A stretch of 64,000 bases of DNA from Dyadobacter crusticola DSM 16708 (GCF_000701505.1 NZ_JNJB01000001.1:372001-436000); one strand, 5' to 3'. Positions 28,349 to 38,002 are shown, counted from the first letter of the stretch. The notes: generated from the letters alone by a model not told the origin. A program made the numbers and translations.

Positions 28349-28363
28349 TGAAAATATAGCGGT

Positions 28364-29569
28364 ATGATACTGAAATCGGTACTGGAAAATGTAATGGAGG
28401 CCCAGAAGGCGAACCTTGATGGGCTTGATGTTGGGCTACGCCGGCATACACTTACTGCGTTACCCGATGTATCGTCACATGCATTGATCGTGTCAGGTAT
28501 AAGGCGATCAGGAAAAAGTACGCTGCTGTACCAGCTGTTAAAAGAAAAGCACCCGGAAGCATTATACCTCAATTTCGAAGATACGCGGCTGTACGACTTC
28601 GAACCCAATGATTTTGCCCGCATCGATGCAATCGTCAAAGAATCGAAAACCAACGTTTTGTTTTTTGATGAAATACAAATCATAAATCGCTGGGAGAGTT
28701 ATGTTAGACAGAAGCTGGACGAAGGCTGCAAAGTGGTAATCACTGGCTCCAATGCATCCTTACTCAGCCGAGAGCTGGGAACTAAACTTACAGGCAGGCA
28801 CATCACAAAGGAGCTTTTCCCATTCTCTTACAGCGAGTTTCTGACTTTCCGGAAACAAAAACCCTCAGAAGAAACTGTAATGGCTTACCTGCACGAAGGC
28901 GGCTTCCCCGAGTATGTCAAATCCGGGCTGGAAGAAGTATTACACCACCTTTTTGAAGATATACTGATCAGGGATATCGCTGTCAGGTACGGGATCAGGG
29001 ATGTAAAAACGCTGCAAAGACTTGCATTGTACCTCATTTCAAATGTGGGTAAAATGGTAACCGGCAACCGGCTGAAAAGCGTTTTTGAAGTAGGGTCCAC
29101 TAATACAATGATGGATTACCTTTCGCATTTGGAATATACTTACCTGTTCCATTTTATACCAAAATTCAGTTACTCAGCCCGAAAGCAGCTGGTCAACCCC
29201 CGAAAAATATATGCAGCTGATACCGGATTGATCAATGCAAACTCCGGATCGTTTTCCGACGATTTCGGACGAAAGTTTGAAAACATGATGTTCCTGCATT
29301 TGAGAAGAAGCTACAAGGAGATCTACTATTTTGCGGAAAAGGGAGAATGCGATTTTGTAGTTGCCAACAAAGGCGCCGTGCAGCAGGTAATCCAGGTTTG
29401 CTACGAACTCACACCAGATAACCTCGACAGAGAGCTGAACGGACTCTTTGAAGCGATGTCATTTTTCAACCTTCCCGCCGGTACATTGGTTACCCTTCAC
29501 CAGACAGACGAAATAGAGCGCAACGGAAAAGTAGTTAATGTGATCCCGGCACCTCGATTTTTGACATAA
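28364..29569 (+). CDS. AAA ATPase with DUF4143 (AAA_14) domain
   Basis: This is a 401-residue cytoplasmic protein and the only plus-strand gene inside the array. The P-loop is GIRRSGKST (about 45-53) and the Walker B is NVLFFDEIQI (about 96-105), followed by ITGSNASLLS, the sensor-like motif of the AAA_14 family. The C-terminal half is the DUF4143 domain, with a PD-(D/E)xK-like segment near FGRKFENMMFLHLRR and KGECDFVVANKG. These proteins are common, mobile in distribution, and of unknown function; a nuclease-like role has been suggested by the fold only. It faces the outer-membrane barrel gene and shares a terminator with it. Confidence 0.85.
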   Translation: MILKSVLENVMEAQKANLDGLDVGLRRHTLTALPDVSSHALIVSGIRRSGKSTLLYQLLKEKHPEALYLNFEDTRLYDFEPNDFARIDAIVKESKTNVLFFDEIQIINRWESYVRQKLDEGCKVVITGSNASLLSRELGTKLTGRHITKELFPFSYSEFLTFRKQKPSEETVMAYLHEGGFPEYVKSGLEEVLHHLFEDILIRDIAVRYGIRDVKTLQRLALYLISNVGKMVTGNRLKSVFEVGSTNTMMDYLSHLEYTYLFHFIPKFSYSARKQLVNPRKIYAADTGLINANSGSFSDDFGRKFENMMFLHLRRSYKEIYYFAEKGECDFVVANKGAVQQVIQVCYELTPDNLDRELNGLFEAMSFFNLPAGTLVTLHQTDEIERNGKVVNVIPAPRFLT

Positions 29570-29570
29570 A

Positions 29571-29603
29571 AAACCCGGCAAATCCATTGAACTTGCCGGG
29601 TTT
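29571..29603. terminator. Bidirectional terminator
   Basis: AAACCCGGCAA (29571-29581) and TTGCCGGGTTT (29593-29603) form a perfect 11-bp stem with an 11-nt loop between two converging genes. The flanking A and T runs suit termination in both directions. Confidence 0.85.
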
Positions 29604-29614
29604 GACTATCACGT

Positions 29615-32050
29615 TTAACTACCGCTCTGCACATCGTCATTGCGGATACCTCTTTTATTTTTCTTGATTGCCTCTTTCAGCTTGCCGAATTTGTAGTTGA
29701 GACTCAGATTAAATGTCCGGAAATAGTCTCTGCGGGAATCCACCTGATCGAAATCCGGCCCCGATGTTTCCCTCCGCCACTCACGGAATTTGGTAAAAGG
29801 ATTGTTCACCGCCGCAGAAAGGGACAGTTTGTCTTTCACAACATCTTTATTAACACTCAAAGAATAGCTCGTCATCGCATTGTTCGTACCCTGTAAATTG
29901 ATGTTCCGTCCATTGATGTTCAGGTTTGCATTGAGTCGCCAGTCCTTTTCCAGCCGGTAACCCGTTGAAACTGACACCTGCGACATAATCCCCTGGTTTG
30001 TAACAGGTACATTGTTCACAACTCCCCGCACCTTGCCGTGCGCAGCCCTCGCATTCACACTGAAATTCCACTTTTTCGAGATCGGATAGTTTACATTCAG
30101 CATGCTCATAATCAGGCGCGCGCTCCCGGTATTGGCATAGGAAGTGCGCGTGATATCGGTTTCAGGATCGTACACAGCAACACCGAATATCAGGTCACGA
30201 AATGCGATGATTCCAACGCCAAAGTTGAGCGAACCTTTTTTGGAGATGCTGTAAGTTAGCTGTGCGTCATTTACGAATGCGGGACGCAAATCGGGATTGC
30301 CTGTGCGTTCAAAATTGGGATTGGAGCGGTCGATAAATGGGTTCAGCTGCCAGATACCCGGCCGCTGAATGCGCTGCGAGTACCCGAAATTGAGCGCATT
30401 GCTGTTTTTCAGTTTCCTGTTGATAGAAACAGAGGGGATGACATTGAAATAGTTTTGCTTCACTTCCGAGTCTGTTGAAATGAAATCTGCATCAACTACT
30501 GTCTGCTCAACCCTCACACCAGCTTTCAGGCTCCATTTTTGCAGGTTGTACTGGTAGGTATTGTATGCGCCGAATACGTTTTGGGTATTATTGAATTTGT
30601 TGCTCATTTCGTTATTCACTACATACCTGCCGCTTTCAGGATCAAATGTATCGTATTGAAAATCGCTTCGGTTGGTACGCATAATACCTTTCAGACCCGC
30701 TTCGATGCTCAGCTTTTTGATAGGATAAACGTAATCCACCTGAATGGTCTGTTCCGAAAAGCTCTGCTCATTCACCTGCCGGTAATCAGGCAGGTTGAAG
30801 TTGATTTCTTCCGAGATAGCCAGGTTATTTTCCTGTGTATTGTTGAACCCGTAATACCGGTATGAGAATGTAAGCAACCTGTTTTTGTCAGCTTTGGAAG
30901 TACACTGAAAATTGAGCGCGGCGTCCATTCCCGTTCCATTCCCCCGGTTGATATTTTCAATGCGGTATCTTTCTAACGTTTCACCAAGCTGGCTCAAACC
31001 CGAAGTCTGAAAACCCGAGCCGGTTGATTTGCTCCCATTCACATTAAACTGCGCGCTGAGCAGGTTAAGTGTATCAATTTCATAGCTGATCTCGTAGCCC
31101 AGGTACCCGCTGTTGTTTCCTGACTTGGCAAAACCATCCTGCTTCAACTCCGATTCCACTTCACCGAAAGTGCTCCTGTTCACCATATTGCGGGTTGAAG
31201 GCGTATTATACTGGCTTCCTCCCACAAGGACCGTCATACCCACCTTTCCCAGCTTTGCCGCGAAAGAGCCGCCGAAGCCTGGGCCGCCGACCGGGAACTT
31301 CTCACTGATATTGAGTGAGCCGTTGTAGCCGTTATCTATTTTTTTATGGGTGATAATGTTGATGATTCCCGCCAGACCTTCCGCATCGTATTTGGCCGGC
31401 GGGGTTGTGATTACTTCGATGCGCTCGATCGAAGAGGCTGGCATACTCCGGAGCACTTCCTTGTAGCTCCGCTCCATCATACTCGACGGTTTCCCATTGA
31501 TCAGTATCCTGAAATCCGCATTTCCTTTCAGCTGGATATTCTCATCCCCGTCTACCGACAGGTAAGGTACCTTGCGCATCATATCGAGCACGCTGTACAC
31601 CTTGCTTTCAGGATCCGCCTGCAAATCGTACGTAATTCGGTCAACTTCCTGCTTGACGATCGGCTTTGCACTGGTAACAGTCACCTCCTTTAATCCCGTA
31701 GCCGAGGCGGCCAGGTAAATGGTGCCCACGTTGTGCTCATTTTGGGCAGGATCGCTCAGGTCTGCGGTCATTGTCCTGGTCTTATACCCTACTCCTACAA
31801 GCACTACCGTGTATTTGTCAGGTTTGAGGTTTGTAAACAGGAATGATCCGTCAGCTTTGGTGAAATCCGCCTTTACCGGTGTCCCATTGATCATCAGATT
31901 TACTGTGATAAAATCCATCGGCTTTTTACTTACGGAGTCGGTCACAATGCCGAGTATCCTGCCTCCGCCCACTGGTTGGGCAGAAGATTTGACGCAGATC
32001 AGACCCGAGAGCAACAGGGATGTCACGAAAAGAAGTAATGCTTTCATCAT
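29615..32050 (-). CDS. Outer membrane beta-barrel protein with CarboxypepD-like and plug domains
   Basis: This is an 811-residue outer-membrane protein. A signal peptide ends near SSAQ (about residue 24). A CarboxypepD-regulatory-like domain (about 28-110, GRILGIVTDSVSKKPMDF) is followed by a TonB-receptor plug (about 125-235) containing VPYLSVDGDENIQLKGN, RILINGKPSSMM and IERIEVITTPPAKYDAEG. The remainder is a large barrel of the OMP_b-brl_3 type, with NFGYSQRIQRPGIWQLNPF typical of it. It is TonB-receptor-like, but such proteins often lack a TonB box and their ligands are unknown. It is not in the permease transcript, because a promoter and a terminator separate it from its neighbours. Confidence 0.85.
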   Translation of the reverse strand: MMKALLLFVTSLLLSGLICVKSSAQPVGGGRILGIVTDSVSKKPMDFITVNLMINGTPVKADFTKADGSFLFTNLKPDKYTVVLVGVGYKTRTMTADLSDPAQNEHNVGTIYLAASATGLKEVTVTSAKPIVKQEVDRITYDLQADPESKVYSVLDMMRKVPYLSVDGDENIQLKGNADFRILINGKPSSMMERSYKEVLRSMPASSIERIEVITTPPAKYDAEGLAGIINIITHKKIDNGYNGSLNISEKFPVGGPGFGGSFAAKLGKVGMTVLVGGSQYNTPSTRNMVNRSTFGEVESELKQDGFAKSGNNSGYLGYEISYEIDTLNLLSAQFNVNGSKSTGSGFQTSGLSQLGETLERYRIENINRGNGTGMDAALNFQCTSKADKNRLLTFSYRYYGFNNTQENNLAISEEINFNLPDYRQVNEQSFSEQTIQVDYVYPIKKLSIEAGLKGIMRTNRSDFQYDTFDPESGRYVVNNEMSNKFNNTQNVFGAYNTYQYNLQKWSLKAGVRVEQTVVDADFISTDSEVKQNYFNVIPSVSINRKLKNSNALNFGYSQRIQRPGIWQLNPFIDRSNPNFERTGNPDLRPAFVNDAQLTYSISKKGSLNFGVGIIAFRDLIFGVAVYDPETDITRTSYANTGSARLIMSMLNVNYPISKKWNFSVNARAAHGKVRGVVNNVPVTNQGIMSQVSVSTGYRLEKDWRLNANLNINGRNINLQGTNNAMTSYSLSVNKDVVKDKLSLSAAVNNPFTKFREWRRETSGPDFDQVDSRRDYFRTFNLSLNYKFGKLKEAIKKNKRGIRNDDVQSGS

Positions 32051-32329
32051 GATGTTTTTTAATGGCTAATAGATTCAAAAAGGCAAAGCAATTCCGGCAA
32101 GAGATTTGGTCTCTTTTAAAAATGGACAGTATACATTTAAGGTTTTTATTGATGGACTGAAACGGCTAATACATTCCAGATCAATATCATCGTAACAAAT
32201 GTATAAGAAGGTACTTTGTGATGCAAGGTACTATATGAAAATTCCCCAGCTTAGTGACAAGTGGCAAATTAAAATAGGCGAGCGGCATCCCTGCGCAATC
32301 TGAGACAATGTGAATCTCACAATAACAAC
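32051..32329. other. Spacer upstream of the outer-membrane barrel gene
   Basis: This holds no gene I can support. A CTTTTA-AAAA-TGGACA element at 32113-32128 resembles one half of the array's regulator sites, but the left half and the second copy are poor. A 60-codon open frame at 32187-32369 has no start context and overlaps the terminator at 32330, so I leave it out. Confidence 0.5.
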
Positions 32330-32358
32330 AAAGGCCAGATCGGGTGGACCTGGCCTTT
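32330..32358 (-). terminator. Terminator of the Spy-like gene
   Basis: AAAGGCCAG (32330-32338) pairs perfectly with CTGGCCTTT (32350-32358). In minus-strand reading the stem is followed by a T-rich stretch, 32 bases after the stop at 32390. Confidence 0.8.
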
Positions 32359-32389
32359 ACATCTTTCATGGCTATCTATTTACTCCTGA

Positions 32390-32767
32390 TTATCCTCTCC
32401 AATTGTTCCGCTTACCAGCGTGTTGGTAGGCAAAAAGCCGCTGGCGCTGCACGGGGGTTAGTACGGAAATAATTTCTCTTTGTTTCTCTTCTTCCAATCT
32501 TCGTGTTCCCTGGTAAGAACGGAAGCGTTTGTTTCCCGCAGCCAGGCGATCGTATTTATTCTCGATCTTCTTGATCTGGTTTTCCTGCTTGCGGGTAAGC
32601 TTTACGATGTTGTCGAGCCTGTTGATCTGATACTCTTCATAAGAATTATCGACTCTGGAATTCCCGTTTTTGATCGCTGGGATTTCGTGGGCTCTGTAAC
32701 GTTGCGCAAAGCCGTTTCCTACTGTCAGGGTTATGATTGTTGCGATTGCTAAGATGGTCTTTTTCAT
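32390..32767 (-). CDS. Small secreted Spy/CpxP-like protein
   Basis: This is a 125-residue protein with the start at the ATG at 32767 (MKKTILAIATI), which gives a clean signal peptide ending at GFAQ. The mature part is highly charged and helical, with two LTxxQ-type motifs (KLTRKQENQIKKIENKYD and SVLTPVQRQRLFAYQHAG) as found in Spy/CpxP periplasmic proteins. Those bind misfolded proteins or envelope stress sensors, so a chaperone-like role is possible. The resemblance rests on the motifs only. It is a single-gene unit closed by the hairpin at 32330. Confidence 0.7.
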   Translation of the reverse strand: MKKTILAIATIITLTVGNGFAQRYRAHEIPAIKNGNSRVDNSYEEYQINRLDNIVKLTRKQENQIKKIENKYDRLAAGNKRFRSYQGTRRLEEEKQREIISVLTPVQRQRLFAYQHAGKRNNWRG

Positions 32768-32929
32768 GGTTTCCAAATGTTTAAATTGTTCGTTTATGTA
32801 GTTTAGAAGCAATTTCAGCTACTAAGTTTAACCGACACAAACTCCCAATCTGCCAACACCCGGACTTTACCTACCACCTGCTAATTTCAATCGACGAATG
32901 GTTACTTCAAACGAACCGGTTATAGCTAA

Positions 32930-33065
32930 ATGAAAATCTTATTAGATACACACACTTTGCTATGGTTTTTAGAGGATAATCCGAGATTATCCTCTAAAAA
33001 CCGCGCTGATTTCTGCTGATCCTAAGTTCACGCTGTACAAGAAATTAGTGCAGCTAATCTGGTAG
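32930..33065 (+). pseudogene. Decayed VapC-type PIN-domain toxin fragment
   Basis: The start reads MKILLDTHTLLWFLEDNPRL, the conserved N-terminus of VapC-family PIN RNases with the first catalytic aspartate (D6). After SSKN the frame shifts at an AAAAA run and the stop comes at 33017-33019. In the +1 frame the text continues ALISADPKFTLY, another PIN segment, and a further shift recovers ISAANLW before the similarity ends near 33062. About 45 of roughly 130 residues remain and there are two frameshifts, so it is not functional. The ATG overlaps an upstream TGA (ATGA), as in toxin-antitoxin operons, but the upstream frame is too degraded to call an antitoxin. Confidence 0.75.
32964..33002. repeat. 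Perfect 18-bp palindrome with a 3-nt loop
   Basis: GGTTTTTAGAGGATAATC (32964-32981), CGA, then its exact reverse complement (32985-33002). It lies inside the VapC remnant and covers the first frameshift. Confidence 0.95.
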
Positions 33066-33081
33066 TGTCCTGCATCCTACC

Positions 33082-35457
33082 TCACTCGCTCCGCAAAGAC
33101 TTCACCGGGTTCATCAGCGCTGCTTTAATTGCCTGGAAGCTCACGGTAATCAGCGTGATAATTACTGCGACCAGCGCGGATACTGCAAAAACTACCCAGC
33201 TCAATTCAATGTGATATTCGTACTTATCGAGCCAGTCGGCCAGGAAGTATAGTGCAATCGGTGAAGCAATGACGCAGGATAGCAGCACGAGGTAGACAAA
33301 CTCTTTGGAGAGCAGAGCCCACATTTGGGCCACGCTTGCACCCAGCGCCTTTCGGATCCCGATCTCTTTCGTCCGCTGCTCGGCGGTGTAAGCGGCCAAT
33401 CCAAACAGTCCCAGGCACGAGATAAAAATGGCCAGGACCGCGAATACCCGCGCAAGTTTGCCAATCCTTTCTTCCGACCGGAACTTAGCTTCATACTCCT
33501 GGTCGGCAAACTTGAACTCAAAAGGAGAATCCTGATCGTGCATCCGGAAAACATCGCCTACCTTCTTCAAAGCTTCGTCCACAGGCTTACCAGGCGCCAG
33601 TTTAACATTGATCAGGCTGCCCCAGCCATAGTCCATCAGGAAGATAGTAGGCACGGCAGGCTCATAAGGCGATTGCATAACCATATCCTTGACCACACCC
33701 ACCACCTGTCGCGGCTTGCCATTGTAACGGATGGTTTTACCAATGATATCCTTAATTCCGGTAAGTTTCACAGCCGACTCATTCAGGATAAAGCCGGATG
33801 AATCCGTGGAATATTTGCGTGAAAAATCGCGGCCTTTCACAATTTTCCAGCCGATTGTTTTACCAAAATCATGTGTACAGGCGATCGTACCGAACAGTGG
33901 CACAGATCCAGGCTCCATTCCTTCCCACTCAAAACCAATCTGATTTGAGTAGATACCGGTAGTCGGGCTGGACGACTGGCTCATTTCGTACACCACGCCC
34001 GTTTTAAGCAAATCATCCCGCAATGTCGTGTACTTCCCGTACAGGTTTGGAGTCATATTGATCTGCAACAATCCCTGCCTGTCGTAGCCTACCGGCCGGT
34101 TTTTAGCATGCTGGATTTGTTGAAAGACGATAATTGTACCGATAATCAATGTAATGGAGACGGTAAACTGCATAACCACCATCACCTTCCGTGGTACCGC
34201 CGACCATTTGCCCACTCTGAATGTGCCTTTCAGCACAGCAAGCGGATTGAAGGAAGAAAGGTAAAATGCAGGATAACTGCCGGAAACAAAGCCGGTTACC
34301 AGCGAGAATACGATCAGCAGCAGCCAGAACTGCGGCTGCATAAATGGGAACGATACGTGCTTGCCGCTCAGGTCATTAAATGCAGGAAGAGAGATCAGCA
34401 CAATGATAATCGCCAGGACAAGTGCGAAGCAGACCACCAGAAAAGACTCGCTCAGAAACTGAAAAATCAACTGGCTGCGCACTGAACCGATGGCTTTCCG
34501 GATACCGACTTCTTTGGCGCGTTTTTCAGATCGTGCGGTGCTGAGGTTCATGAAATTGATACAAGCCAGCAACAGTACGAAAACGCCGATGATACTGAAA
34601 AGCCAGACAAACTGGATTGCGCCGCCCACATTCTTGCCATCTTTGAAATCTGAATACAAATGCCAGCGGCTCATCGGATGCAGCATATATTGTGGCTTGT
34701 CGGTCTTCGAAAATGCGTGCGGAAGCTCTACATCACGGATTTTACGCGATACTTTCGCAATGTCGGCGTGATCGGCTACCTGCGCAAAAAACTGCCATGA
34801 ATGGTTACCCCATTGCGTTTCGGCCTCTTTCACCCAGTGCTCGGCTTGCAGGTAATCACTCCACGGCATCAGCAGAAAGAGCTCGTTGAAGTCTGAATTG
34901 AATGGAACATCCTTAAACACGCCGGTCACTTTCACATTCCTTTTGATGTCAACCTTCAACGTTTTGTTAATTGGATCTTCATTCCCGAAAAGAGCTTTTG
35001 CAACAGACTCTGCGATGATGATGGAGCCGGGATCTTTCAATGAGCTGTAATCGCCTCGCACCATTTCGAGCGACAGCATTTGCGGCAGCGAAGGCTGAGC
35101 CCACATACCCGTTTTATTGATCTTTTTGTCTCCGTTGGCCAGCAAATGCCCGAAGTTCCAGGAAGCAAGAGAAGTATACTTAAAATCGGATCCGTACTTG
35201 GTTGCCATTTCTGTTACAGCCGGAATGGAGACCGCCGTACCTGTGCCGGTTTGTCCATTGAAAGTCTGGCTGATCCAGGCTTGCACGATACGGTCGTAAT
35301 TTTTATGGTATTTATTGTAAGAAAGCTCATCCCAAACCCACAGACCAATCAGCATGGCCACTGCTATGCCTACTGCCAGTCCTACAATGTTAATCAAAGA
35401 GTACACCTTGCTTTTCAGCAGGTTGCGCATAGCGATTTTCAAAAAATTCCTGATCAT
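33082..35457 (-). CDS. ABC permease 8
   Basis: This is a 791-residue permease that starts MIRNFLKIAM. It belongs with permease 15, with which it shares a GKxxGGxIxxVxxF segment before TM2. Loops are RAKEVGIRKAIGS and RTKEIGIRKALGAS. The second periplasmic domain has VVKDMVMQSPYEPAVP, so the usual KDFHF-SL core is altered to KDMVM-SP. The tail is NPVKSLRSE. Its upstream spacer contains the terminator-like hairpin that ends permease 9 and no regulator site, so its promoter is unclear. Downstream lies only the VapC remnant. Confidence 0.88.
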   Translation of the reverse strand: MIRNFLKIAMRNLLKSKVYSLINIVGLAVGIAVAMLIGLWVWDELSYNKYHKNYDRIVQAWISQTFNGQTGTGTAVSIPAVTEMATKYGSDFKYTSLASWNFGHLLANGDKKINKTGMWAQPSLPQMLSLEMVRGDYSSLKDPGSIIIAESVAKALFGNEDPINKTLKVDIKRNVKVTGVFKDVPFNSDFNELFLLMPWSDYLQAEHWVKEAETQWGNHSWQFFAQVADHADIAKVSRKIRDVELPHAFSKTDKPQYMLHPMSRWHLYSDFKDGKNVGGAIQFVWLFSIIGVFVLLLACINFMNLSTARSEKRAKEVGIRKAIGSVRSQLIFQFLSESFLVVCFALVLAIIIVLISLPAFNDLSGKHVSFPFMQPQFWLLLIVFSLVTGFVSGSYPAFYLSSFNPLAVLKGTFRVGKWSAVPRKVMVVMQFTVSITLIIGTIIVFQQIQHAKNRPVGYDRQGLLQINMTPNLYGKYTTLRDDLLKTGVVYEMSQSSSPTTGIYSNQIGFEWEGMEPGSVPLFGTIACTHDFGKTIGWKIVKGRDFSRKYSTDSSGFILNESAVKLTGIKDIIGKTIRYNGKPRQVVGVVKDMVMQSPYEPAVPTIFLMDYGWGSLINVKLAPGKPVDEALKKVGDVFRMHDQDSPFEFKFADQEYEAKFRSEERIGKLARVFAVLAIFISCLGLFGLAAYTAEQRTKEIGIRKALGASVAQMWALLSKEFVYLVLLSCVIASPIALYFLADWLDKYEYHIELSWVVFAVSALVAVIITLITVSFQAIKAALMNPVKSLRSE

Positions 35458-35507
35458 GCTTGTTGGGGTTAGTTGTTAGGGTTTGGTTTGGTAAAAGAAG
35501 AAAAGAC

Positions 35508-35564
35508 TGGCCTTGCTGCACAACAGATACCTTCCTGGTTTTGAAAGTTGCATGCAGCAGGCCA
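35508..35564 (-). terminator. Terminator-like hairpin after permease 9
   Basis: TGGCC plus TGCTGCA (35508-35520) pairs with TGCAGCA plus GGCCA (35553-35564), with one bulged base. In minus-strand reading it is followed by a T-rich stretch and lies 12 bases after the stop of permease 9. It probably closes the block of permeases 11 to 9. Confidence 0.65.
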
Positions 35565-35575
35565 ATCCTGAAAAA

Positions 35576-37987
35576 TTATTCACTTCGTAGTGCGGTAACC
35601 GGGTTAGTCAATGCGGCTTTGACACTTTGAAAGCTGATCGTAATCAATGCAAGTACAACTGCGCTTAGTCCGGCGATGACGTAAATCCACCAGCTGATGC
35701 TGATTTTGTAGGTAAAATCCTGCAACCAATCATTCATGAAGTACCAGGCAATCGGAGAAGCGATGACCAATGCAACGAGCACGAGCTTGATAAAATCCAG
35801 CGAAAAAAGCCCGAATATATTGAACGCCGATGCGCCGACCGCCTTCCTGATCCCCATTTCTTTGGTTCGTGCTTCAGCCATAAATGCAACTACACCGTAA
35901 AGCCCCATACAGCCAATGAAAATCGCGATTCCCGACAATATCCTGAACAATTGAAACAGCTTATTTTCTTTATCGTAAAAACTGTCAAGTGTTTCATCTA
36001 GGAAGGAATACGAGAACAGGTATTCAGGATACAGCGCCGTCCATTCTGCTTTGATCCGCTCGATTTGCTGCGGGCCGCTGCTTTTATCCAGCTTCACACT
36101 TAAAGTCCTGTATCCGCCCATTGCAGTCACCACACAAGGAATTATCTCACGGTGAAGGCTAAACGTATTAAAGTTTTTCACCACACCTACGATCGGCAGC
36201 TTAAACTCGCTTCCACCGATCGCCAGCCTTTTCCCAAGGATATCCTGCGGGTTTTTAAAACCCAGTTTTTGTGCAAAAGCCTCATTAACCACATATTCCC
36301 TGATGGTATCCGAATGCTGATACATCCTGCCCGCCGCCATTTTCAGGTCGTAAGTATTGAAGTAAGCAGTATCAGCCGGGCGCATGACCACGCCAAAATC
36401 CAAAGGCTCAGGATTGTTTTCAAACGTAAAACCGGTTTGCCAGTTGCTCCGAGACATCGGTGTAAATGCGCTGAAACTGTAAGATTTTACACCCGGCATC
36501 GCGGCCAGCTTCGATCGCATATTATTGATTTTGCCTGCATCGGGATCAGGGATACCGATCGTGAGGATTTCGTCTTTACTGAAACCAAGGTCCAGGTTAC
36601 GGAAATAGTTCATCTGACTATTGGCAATCAGCGTGCCGATCAGGATAACCTGGGAAATGGCGAATTGCAGCACAATCAGTCCGCGGCGCAGGTTAGATTG
36701 GCCTTTCCCGCCTTTGGATACTTTTCCTTTCAATGCAAGGATCGGCTGATAGCCGGATACCACCAATGCCGGGTAAAATCCCGCCAGCAGGGTAACCAGG
36801 ATTGTCAGCCCCAGGCAAAACAGCAGAACACTCGCGTCGGTGAAAAATAACGCACCTTCCGCATTAATGTCCAGAATATCCGATATATAAGGTAAAACCA
36901 GCTGCGCCGAGAGAAGCGCCAGCAAAACGGATAATGTGGTGATCAATCCTGTTTCAGAAAAATACTGGCGTAACAGCTGCCCCTTTGTGCTCCCCAGCAC
37001 TTTGCGCACGCCGACCTCGCGTGACCGCCGCATTGCCTGCGCAGTAGCCAGATTGACGAAGTTAACACAGGCTGTGATCAGGATGAATATACCAACGAGC
37101 GACATAGCCCAGATCATCCCTTTGCTGATCGACCGGTTTGAATAGTTGCCGATTTTGGTCGCAAAGTGAATTTCATCAAGCGGCTGCAGCACATACTTGG
37201 ATTTTTTAGCGTCTTCCGGATCGCGGTACTTTTTGCTGAAAGATTCCAGCTGCTTCTCGAACTGCGCTTTGCTGATATTCTTAGGTAAAAGCAGGTAAAT
37301 CTGTCCGCCGCCATAGCTCGAAACCCAATCGTCCCAGTTTGTAAAAGCACCATAATCCTTCAAGGAAGCAAATGAGAGCATGGTCTTAAAAGGAAAGCTG
37401 GTAGTCACCGGGGGATCGGCTACGATACCTGTCACAACAAAGCTCCGGCGGTTTTCAACTGTAATCGTTTTTCCCATCGGATCTGCATTGCCAAAGAACT
37501 TTTTTGCTTCTGAGGCAGCAAGTACAACTGAGCCGGGATTTTGCAGCGAAGTTTTGGGAGACCCTTTCAGCCATTTGTAATCGAGTAAATTAAAATACTC
37601 CGGCCCGATGAATGCAACCGTATTTCCCGGATCAGAAAACTTCTTTTTCTCTGTGCCTTCAGTAACCGTGATCAATGCACTGCGCAGTCCATAAGTGCAG
37701 GTTATCTGATTTTTGAGTTCGGGAAAATCATTCCCAAGTGCGCCGATGGCTGGCATTGGCATTCCGGTGTTAAAACCCTTATCTCCATCAGCAATGCTGT
37801 GGTTCAGGATCCGAAATACGCGATCGGCATTTTTGTGGTGCTTGTCATAGCTCAGCTCAAACCGGACCGTAAAAAAGATCAGCACGCAACAAGCCAGCCC
37901 AAGTGTGAGCCCGACAATATTTATTACCGTAAAATTCCAGTTGCGACGCAAGTTGCGCAGCGAAGTGATAACGTAGTTCTTAATCAT
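35576..37987 (-). CDS. ABC permease 9
   Basis: This is an 803-residue permease that starts MIKNYVITSL, less like the usual LKIAF. Loops are RSREVGVRKVLGS and RTKEMGIRKAVGAS; VVKNFNTFSLHREIIP marks the second periplasmic domain. The end is ALTNPVTALRSE. The ALTNPV form is shared with the remnant of permease 4, and ADPPVTTSFP links the two as a subfamily. It is the last gene of the block headed by permease 11 and is followed by a terminator-like hairpin. Confidence 0.88.
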   Translation of the reverse strand: MIKNYVITSLRNLRRNWNFTVINIVGLTLGLACCVLIFFTVRFELSYDKHHKNADRVFRILNHSIADGDKGFNTGMPMPAIGALGNDFPELKNQITCTYGLRSALITVTEGTEKKKFSDPGNTVAFIGPEYFNLLDYKWLKGSPKTSLQNPGSVVLAASEAKKFFGNADPMGKTITVENRRSFVVTGIVADPPVTTSFPFKTMLSFASLKDYGAFTNWDDWVSSYGGGQIYLLLPKNISKAQFEKQLESFSKKYRDPEDAKKSKYVLQPLDEIHFATKIGNYSNRSISKGMIWAMSLVGIFILITACVNFVNLATAQAMRRSREVGVRKVLGSTKGQLLRQYFSETGLITTLSVLLALLSAQLVLPYISDILDINAEGALFFTDASVLLFCLGLTILVTLLAGFYPALVVSGYQPILALKGKVSKGGKGQSNLRRGLIVLQFAISQVILIGTLIANSQMNYFRNLDLGFSKDEILTIGIPDPDAGKINNMRSKLAAMPGVKSYSFSAFTPMSRSNWQTGFTFENNPEPLDFGVVMRPADTAYFNTYDLKMAAGRMYQHSDTIREYVVNEAFAQKLGFKNPQDILGKRLAIGGSEFKLPIVGVVKNFNTFSLHREIIPCVVTAMGGYRTLSVKLDKSSGPQQIERIKAEWTALYPEYLFSYSFLDETLDSFYDKENKLFQLFRILSGIAIFIGCMGLYGVVAFMAEARTKEMGIRKAVGASAFNIFGLFSLDFIKLVLVALVIASPIAWYFMNDWLQDFTYKISISWWIYVIAGLSAVVLALITISFQSVKAALTNPVTALRSE

Positions 37988-38002
37988 GGCTGTTTTTGTT
38001 TT

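Larger units (their letters stand above)
28025..28363. other. Divergent spacer between permease 7 and the DUF4143 ATPase
   Basis: From left to right this 339-bp spacer holds a CTGTTTG-type heptamer stretch (about 28036-28073), a TGGCATAACTTTG promoter-like element on the minus strand (around 28097-28109), regulator site C (28152-28187), an 11-bp inverted repeat (28269-28312) and a TATATTTG -7 element on the plus strand (28341-28348). I see no gene in it. Confidence 0.7.

Noticed and set aside
32113-32128. A possible sixth regulator site upstream of the outer-membrane barrel gene (CTTTTA-AAAA-TGGACA)
   Set aside because: Only the right half matches, the copy 20 bp on is poor, and no TGGC box lies between it and the gene.
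32187-32369. 60-codon minus-strand open frame
   Set aside because: It overlaps the terminator of the Spy-like gene and shows no recognisable protein pattern.
32821-32933. Upstream frame ending at the VapC start (ATGA overlap) as an antitoxin gene
   Set aside because: The overlap fits a toxin-antitoxin pair, but the frame has no recognisable antitoxin sequence and no plausible start, so it cannot be supported.
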